A stretch of DNA of 64,000 bases from the NCBI GenBank assembly GCA_033439265.1, contig JAVTVX010000009.1:13233109-13297108 (forward strand), read 5' to 3'. Of the stretch, positions 58,400 through 64,000 are shown piece by piece. The first letter of the stretch is position 1. Each line of letters starts with the position of its first letter. A program made the position numbers and the translations under genes. The notes below the pieces were generated by a model. That model did not search any database. It had not been told where the DNA came from and worked only from the letters and a program-made list of their open reading frames with translations. Origin of the DNA: Dillenia suffruticosa (lineage: Eukaryota; Streptophyta; Magnoliopsida; Dilleniales; Dilleniaceae).

Positions 58400-58416
58400 T
58401 TTTTAGGGGGTTAAGT
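58400..58416 (+). promoter_or_regulatory. PPT-like motif in the G1 leader
   Basis: TTTTTAGGGGGTTAAGT here is identical over 17 nt to the true polypurine tract and LTR junction at 63341-63357. It lies about 60 bp upstream of the gag start. G2 has the same motif in its leader (45495-45512, minus strand). Confidence 0.7.
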
Positions 58417-58472
58417 ATTAGCCTTCGTTTAACCGTTTGACTTAATTGTAACTTTTTGTTGTGTAGATCACT

Positions 58473-59798
58473 ATACCTCCACGAAGAAGAATGAGAAATG
58501 TGAATGAGATTCCTCCACCGGAGCATGAGGATGAGTCGTCCTCGCATGCTCTTCCTCCTTCCGTGCCTACACACCCGACTCCTCCTACTGGGCTTTCGGC
58601 TCCTCTTATTGCTGCTCTTCAGCAAGTAATGGAGTGGTGGAGCACCTTCTGAGCACAGTACCAAGCTCCATATGCGACTTCAGCTCCTCCACCGACTACT
58701 CCTTTAGTGCCGGTTGCTATTCTTAGTACCCCATTAGCGCCTCCTCCTCCGGTTGTCACAACAACCGATCGCCCTACTGTGGAGTTATCTAAGTTGATAA
58801 AGGAAGTAAGGCAATTAGGATGTGAGACATTCGTGGGTACTTCTGATGCTTCAGTGGCCAAGGAATGGATTGGCTGAATCCAAGAGACCGTCTCCGATAT
58901 AAGACTGAGCGATGAGATAAAATTATGGGTGACGGTGAAACTGTTGGATAAAGGTGCGAGAACATGGTGGGAGAATGTGAAGGGAAGGGCTCTTGTTCCT
59001 CCTACTTGGACAGAATTTTTTAGGGCCTTCGAGGAGAAATACGACACCCGATTCTATCAGGATCAAAAAAGAGAGGAATTTTCAAATTAGCTCAAGGAAA
59101 CAAGACAGTATCTGAGTACGAGACAGAACTGAGAGAGCTTGCCAATTATGTTCCGGAGTTTGTGAACTCCGAGGAGTCTCTAAGTTCAAAGTTTGAGTCG
59201 GGACTGAATTTGAATATCAGAGAGAAAATGCCCATCACCAAGGGGCATACTTTCCAAGACATTCTAGACTTGGCCATGAGGGCCAAGAAAATAGTGATAG
59301 AGAGAAACAAAGTCAGAGAACATCATGGGAAAGGAAAGAGGCCTAGTGGCTCTGGTCCGAGTCAAGGTTTTAAAAGAAGTCGAGGCATGGCCTTCGAGAT
59401 AATCTACTTTTAGGCCTAGTGCTCCCAGCAGAACTGTTAGTATGGGAGTAGGGTCCATAGGTGGCAGAGGAGAAACTTGCTCAAATTGCAAGGGACGTCG
59501 TTCGGGTCCATGTGTGGGGCCCAAAAGATGCTACCATTGTGGGAAGGAGGGTCACATTCGGCACTCTTGTCCGGAGTTAAATGTAGAAGGGTAAGGAAGC
59601 CTACAAGTTAGAGGTCCTCGAGTGGTTCTAGAAGAGATCCGACGATTGCTTCTACACCTTCCACTAGCAATGCACCGAGGACGGGCACGGGAAGTAATAC
59701 TGTAGCTGCCCCCACACAACGCCCTCAACCTAGAACTCAGACTCGAATCTATGCCATGACAAATGAAGAGGCCCAAGTTAATCCTGATGTAGTCACAG
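58473..59798 (+). pseudogene. G1 gag remnant
   Basis: The expected start codon is ATA (58473) instead of ATG; G2 keeps MPPTRK at this point. The frame then reads PPRRRMRNVNEIPPPEHED and a proline-rich stretch, with TGA stops at 58650-58652 and 58875-58877, both explained as CGA to TGA. The capsid-like part includes TWWENVKGRALVPPTWTEFF. A frameshift near 59085 moves to the frame with NSEESLSSKFESGLNLNIRE and ILDLAMRAKKIVIE. An intact CCHC knuckle, CYHCGKEGHIRHSC, lies at 59529-59570. The frame ends AQVNPDVVTG at the intron donor. Confidence 0.88.
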
Positions 59799-59931
59799 GT
59801 AAATCTCTATTAAATTTTAAGTTTTGAAATTGAAAATGTGACATAAATGGTTTATGGTTATGATTTGATAGTTGTGATCATGGCTTAAAGAATGTGGATG
59901 ATATGACTTTGTTTATGGTTTATAATTATAG
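59799..59931 (+). other. Predicted intron between G1 gag and protease
   Basis: GTAAAT at 59799 and TATAATTATAG ending at 59931 bound 133 bp of AT-rich, stop-filled sequence. Removing it joins DVVTG to TMKIFDVDAHVLIDTG in frame (phase 1). G2 has a similar gap at the same place. Confidence 0.6.
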
Positions 59932-60300
59932 GTACAATGAAAATTTTTGATGTTGATGCACATGTGCTCATAGATACCGGGTCTAATCATTCCTTTGTGA
60001 GTTTGGGGTTTGCCAGGCATTCTGATAAACCTTTAGTTCCACTTGTTGAGGAATTATTGGTTATCACACCTTTGGGAGAACATTTAATCAGAGATATAGT
60101 ATATAAGTCTTGTGAGGTAAAAATCAGGAAAGTAACTCTCGAGGCGGATTTGATTCCGTTGGAAATGAAAGATTTTGATGCCATTCTAGGTATGGATTGG
60201 CTGTATCTTCACTGAGCTTTCATGAATTGCTTTACTAAGGAAGTGAAATTTCGAAGGCTAGGACATCCCTTGCTTGTATTCGCTGGAGACGGCGAGTGTT
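59932..60300 (+). pseudogene. G1 aspartic protease
   Basis: It reads MKIFDVDAHVLIDTGSNHSF with the DTGS active-site motif intact, then VEELLVITPLGEHLI, TLEADLIPLEMKDFDAILG and MDWLYLH. A TGA at 60213-60215, probably from CGA, interrupts the family continuation AFMNCFTKEV, and the frame shifts before 60300. The protease would cleave the Gag-Pol polyprotein. Confidence 0.85.
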
Positions 60301-61095
60301 GCCGAGTTGTATAATTTCAGCTCTTGAAACACGGAGATTAGTGCATAAGGGATGTGAAGCTTATTTGGCACACATTATTGATACCACGGTGATAAGTCCT
60401 AGTCGGGACAATGTTCCTGTGGTGAATGAGTTTTCAGACGTTTTTCCGGAAGAGTTGCCTGGGTTGCCACCAAACCGGGAGTTCGATTTCACCATAAATC
60501 TAATTCCCGGTACTGCACTAATTTCTATTCCCCCGTATTGAATGGCACCCGCAGAGTTGAAAGAGCTGAAGGCTCAACTCCAAGAGTTGTTGGAGAAAGG
60601 TTTATCCGACCGATCACTTCGCCTTGGGGTGCTCTAGTCTTGTTTGTAAAGAAAAATGATGAAACCCTCCGATTATGTATTGACTACCGACAGCTCAACA
60701 AGGCAACGATAAAGAATAAGTATCATCTTCTGAGAATTGATGATCTGTTTGATCAACTTCAAGGTGCAATTGCCTTTTCAAAGATCGACTTGAGATCTGG
60801 TTATCATCAGTTGAAGATCAAGGGTGGTGATGTTCATAAGACCGCATTTAGAACGCGGTATGGACACTACAAATTCCTAGTAATGCTCTTTGGATTGACA
60901 AATGCTCCTGCAGCCTTCATGGATCACATGAATCGAGTGTTCCATCCCTATCTTGATAAATTTGTTATAGTCTTCATCGACGACATTTTGGTGTATTCCA
61001 AAAGTGATGAAGAGCATTCCAAACATCTCCGAATCATTTTGCAAACTCTTAGGGAGAAAGAGTTGTATGCCAAGTTCTCAAAATATGAGTTTTAG
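60296..61095 (+). pseudogene. G1 reverse transcriptase
   Basis: The linker frame at 60296-60538 reads RLVHKGCEAYLAHIID and [18 protein letters not shown] and ends in TGA at 60539-60541 (CGA to TGA). A frameshift near 60597 leads into the RT core: [55 protein letters not shown] and the catalytic FIDDILVYS, which is intact. The frame ends at TAG 61093-61095, where relatives have Trp, so a TGG to TAG change. Confidence 0.92.
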
Positions 61096-61780
61096 CTAAA
61101 AGAGATTGGATTTTTGGGACATATGGTTTCTAGTGACGGGATTTTTGTGGATCCAAAGAAGGTGAAAGTCATTCTGAAGTGGGAGCAGCCAAAAAATATC
61201 ATCGAGGTGCGAAGTTTTCTTGGATTAGCAGGGTATTATCGGAGATTCGTAGAAGGATTCTCGAAAATAGCAGCTCCGATGACAAGCTTAACTCGAAAGG
61301 GAGTCAAGTTCGAATGGGGTGAAAAGTATGAGGATAGTTTTCAAGAGCTTAAGCAAAGGTTGACCTCCGCTCCTATCTTTGCTCTCCCTACTAGTGGCGG
61401 TGGTGATTATGTGGTGTACAGTGATGCCAGCAAGCAAGGATTAGGGTGCGTGCTGATGCAAGGTGATAAGGTGATTGCTTACGCTTCTCGCTAACTAAAG
61501 AAATACTAAGTGAACTATCCTACTCATGATTTGGAGCCAGCTGCCATTGTGTTTGCTTTAAAGATTTGGCGGGATTATCTGTATGGGGTTACTTGTAAGG
61601 TCTTTACGATCATAAGAGTCTCAAATACTTACTCACTCAGAAGGAGCTCAATTTGAGACAAATAAAGTGGTTAGAGCTGATCAAGAATTATGACTTAGTA
61701 ATTGACTACCACCCCGGGAAGGCGAATGTCATAGCTGTGCTTTAAGCTGCAAATCCTCATCTACGGCATCCCAAGGGAGT
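61096..61780 (+). pseudogene. G1 RT thumb and RNase H
   Basis: It continues in the RT frame with [39 protein letters not shown] and [20 protein letters not shown], where the first catalytic Asp is present. TAA at 61492-61494 replaces the Gln of the family ASRQLKK, and another stop follows shortly. The remainder is recognisable in two frames ([19 protein letters not shown], then [19 protein letters not shown]). Confidence 0.88.
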
Positions 61781-61825
61781 TCTTACCTCTCTTGTTTAGT
61801 TGAACTCCGAGCACTTAGAGTTGAG

Positions 61826-62686
61826 TTGGCTAAGGATCATCAAGGTGCTTTATTAGCCAAATTTGTGGTCAGACCTACGTTGTTGGATTGCATTCGGGAG
61901 CTTCAGGCTACAGATGATGAGTTAAAGGGCATTGTTGAGAAAATTCAAAAAGGGAAAGGTGGTGAATTCTGGATTCGGGATGATGGAATTATAGTGTATG
62001 GGAGACGTACATGTATTCTAAAAAATGAAGATCTCCGGAAGGCTATACTCGAAGAGGCACATTCCTCGGCCTATGCTATGTATCCGGGGAGTACCAAAAT
62101 ATACCGAATCATCAAAGAATCATATTGGTGGTCTAGGATGAAGAGAGAGATAGCCGAATTTGTGGAGAGGTGTCTTGTATGCCAGCAGATCAAGGCTGAA
62201 CATCAGAAACCGGCAGGAACACTTCAACCACTACCAATTCCTGAATGGAAATGGGAACATATCACTATGGATTTCATAGTGGGATTGCCACGTACTCCGA
62301 GCCACCACGATGCCATATGGGTGATTGTAGACCGTCTCACCAAATTGGCTCACTTCTTACCGATTCAGAATACGTATTCCTTGGAAAGATTGACAAAGTT
62401 ATACATTGATGAGATCATAAGGCTTCACGGAGTACCGGTGTTTATTGTATCGGACCGTGATCCTCGATTCACTTCTAGATTCTGGCCAAAGTTGCAAGAG
62501 TCCTTAAGGACAAAGTTGAAATTCAGCACTGGTTTTCATCTCCAAACTGATGGACAATTGGAGCGCACCATCCAAACATTGGAGGACATGCTTAGGGCAT
62601 GTGTTATGGAAATTCAAGGTAGTTGGGATAGGCACCTTCCGTTGATTGAATTTGCCTATAATAACAGTATCAAGCAAACATAGGGA
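61826..62686 (+). pseudogene. G1 integrase, zinc finger and catalytic core
   Basis: The 285-codon frame includes the zinc-finger region [20 protein letters not shown] and [17 protein letters not shown]. The second His of the HHCC set is replaced by Tyr (AMYPG where relatives have HPG), a C to T change. The core shows the first Asp in [10 protein letters not shown], the second in [14 protein letters not shown] and the Glu in [14 protein letters not shown] 1-bp deletion near 62669 shifts the frame just before [12 protein letters not shown], giving a stop at 62684-62686. Confidence 0.93.
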
Positions 62687-63285
62687 TGCCTCCATATGAA
62701 GCCCTTTATGGAAGGAAGTGTCGTACTCCCTTGTGTTGGGATGAAGTTAGAGAGAGAAAGATTGAAAGCATAGAAATGATCGAGGCCACTAAAGAAAAAG
62801 TGAAGCTGATTCGGGAAAGAATGAAGGCGGCTCAAGATCGACAAAAGAGCTATGCTGACAAGAGAAGAAAACCTTTGGAATTTGAAGAAGAAGATATGGT
62901 GTTTTTGAAGAAATCTCCTTGGAAGGGCGTAATCCATTTTCAGAAACGGGGAAAGCTAAATCCTCATTATATCGGTCCCTTCAGAATTCTTGAAAGGATT
63001 GGACAAGTGGCATACCGTCTAGAATTGCCGCTGGAGTTGCAGAGAATCCATGACATTTTTCACGTTTCCATGTTGAAGAAGTATTTACTGGATCCCTCAC
63101 ACGCATTGGAAGCACCTCCAGTGGAATTGAATGAGAATTTGAGTTGCAATGTACAACCGGTGAAAATCATTGATAGGCAAATCAAGCAATTGAGGAATAA
63201 GCAGATTCCTATGGTTAAGGTGCTATGGAGGAATAATCAAGTTGAAGAACAGACTTGGGAAACCAAAGAATTAATGCAGAAGTAA
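62684..63285 (+). pseudogene. G1 integrase C-terminus and chromodomain
   Basis: After the frameshift the frame reads MPPYEALYGRKCRTPLCWDE, then the helical KVKLIRERMKAAQDRQKSYA. The C-terminal module follows with PHYIGPFRILERIGQVAYRL and HDIFHVSMLKKYLLDPSHAL. The end VKIIDRQIKQLRNKQIPMV, LWRNNQVEEQTWETK is a chromodomain of the Tekay type, which in this clade directs insertion to marked chromatin. It ends in a normal stop at 63283-63285. Confidence 0.92.
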
Positions 63286-63340
63286 CAACCGCAGCTCTTT
63301 GATGTATAATTGTATCTTGGAATTTCGGGAAAGAAATTTG

Positions 63341-63356
63341 TTTTTAGGGGGTTAAG
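63341..63356 (+). other. G1 polypurine tract
   Basis: TTTTTAGGGGGTTAAG immediately precedes the 3' LTR start and would prime plus-strand synthesis. It is duplicated in the leader at 58400. Confidence 0.8.
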
Positions 63357-63412
63357 TGTTATGGCACCGACAAAGAGAAAAAAAAAAGGGAAAATGAAAA
63401 GTCTCCCGTCAG
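63357..63412 (+). repeat. G1 3' LTR stub
   Basis: TGTTATGGCACCGACAAAG and an A-tract match the 5' LTR start up to GAAAATGAAAAGTC (63403). The next 9 bp, TCCCGTCAG, match neither side clearly and look like filler at a break. Confidence 0.85.
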
Positions 63413-64000
63413 GAATTTGTGGAGAGGTGTCTTGTATGCCAGCAGATCAAGGCTGAACATCAGAAACCGGCAGGAACACTTCAACCACTACCAATTCCTG
63501 AATGGAAATGGGAACATATCACTATGGATTTCGTAGTGGGATTGCCACGTACTCCGAGCCACCACGATGCCATATGGGTGATTGTAGACCGTCTCACCAA
63601 ATTGGCTCACTTCTTACCGATTCAGAATACGTATTCCTTGGAAAGATTGACAAAGTTATACATTGATGAGATCATAAGGCTTCACGGAGTACCGGTGTTT
63701 ATTGTATCGGACCGTGATCCTCGATTCACTTCTAGATTCTGGCCAAAGTTGCAAGAGTCCTTAAGGACAAAGTTGAAATTCAGCACTGGTTTTCATCTCC
63801 AAACTGATGGACAATTGGAGTGCACCATCCAAACATTGGAGGACATGCTTAGGGCATGTGTTATGGAAATTCAAGGTAGTTGGGATAGGCACCTTCCGTT
63901 GATTGAATTTTCCTATAATAACAGTATCAAGCAAGCATAGGGATGCCTCCATATGAAGCCCTTTATGGAAGGAAGTGTCGTACTCCCTTGTGTTGGGATG
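63413..64000 (+). pseudogene. Second copy of the G1 integrase segment, running off the edge
   Basis: This matches 62156-62743 at a constant offset of 1257 bp. I count four or five substitutions in 588 bp, about 99% identity. It begins inside the zinc-finger region (VERCLVCQQ) and includes the same 1-bp deletion that breaks the frame in the first copy, with a stop at 63938-63940. The catalytic Glu is kept (QLECTIQ). It is therefore a duplication of an already dead element, not a second independent insertion. Confidence 0.93.

Larger units (their letters stand above)
55841..63412 (+). mobile_element. Ty3/gypsy chromovirus G1 (Tekay/Del-like), near complete but decayed
   Basis: The order is 5' LTR, primer-binding site, leader with PPT-like motif, gag with zinc knuckle, predicted intron, protease, RT, RNase H, integrase, chromodomain, PPT and about 56 bp of 3' LTR. 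Large LTRs, initiator-Met priming and a C-terminal chromodomain fit the Tekay/Del clade. At least six nonsense changes, several frameshifts and a lost gag start make it inactive. The 3' LTR is cut at about 63403 and joined through about 9 bp of filler to a second copy of its own integrase. Confidence 0.9.

Noticed and set aside
63419..63940. A second independent gypsy insertion at the right edge
   Set aside because: About 99% identity with the adjacent copy and the shared frame-breaking deletion show local duplication rather than a new insertion.

Overview
This window is plant nuclear DNA, most likely from a flowering plant. It is AT-rich and almost entirely made of nested, broken transposable elements. 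The plant call rests on chromodomain-bearing Ty3/gypsy elements with LTRs of about 2.4-2.8 kb, Ty1/copia and CACTA elements with typical plant ends, primer-binding sites matching the 3' end of plant initiator-Met tRNA, and one recognisable host gene end. I see no prokaryotic features and no intact multi-gene host system.

Layout. Positions 1-784 (minus strand) hold the first two coding exons of a HIP/FAM10-type Hsp70-interacting protein gene that runs off the left edge. Positions 1.1-4.4 kb are AT-rich with no recognisable gene. Positions 4.4-7.2 kb are a solo LTR with a perfect 5-bp target duplication. Positions 7.6-11.3 kb are fragments of three different retrotransposons: a chromodomain gypsy pol, a copia integrase and an Athila-like gag plus integrase end. 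An Athila-like 3' region (11.3-14.6 kb) is interrupted by a solo LTR (12.4-14.1 kb). Positions 14.6-21.0 kb are AT-rich with short tandem repeats and element remnants.

Positions 21.0-28.4 kb are a CACTA element (copy A) split by copia element 1 (23.6-27.8 kb). A small second CACTA unit (28.5-36.3 kb) is split by copia element 2 (28.9-35.9 kb), whose LTRs are about 97.5% identical. Gypsy element G2 (minus strand, 36.6-45.5 kb) carries a CACTA-type MITE with an extreme A/T minisatellite. It is followed by a half LTR and a second copy (B) of the CACTA element (46.4-49.3 kb), which shows the pre-insertion site of copia 1. Gypsy G3 (49.3-53.8 kb) has lost nearly all of its interior. A solo LTR candidate lies at 54.1-54.8 kb. 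Gypsy G1 (55.8-63.4 kb) is the best preserved: LTR, primer site, gag, a predicted intron, protease, RT, RNase H, integrase, chromodomain, PPT and a stub of 3' LTR. It then breaks into a second, nearly identical copy of its own integrase, which runs off the right edge.

The most interesting points are a second PPT-like motif in the leader of two gypsy elements, a gag-protease intron supported by two elements, a recently transposed copia element whose coding region was probably already dead, a compound pair of CACTA ends present in two copies, and the integrase duplication at the right edge. None is a demonstrated new biological system. All are structural inferences from one sequence read without tools.
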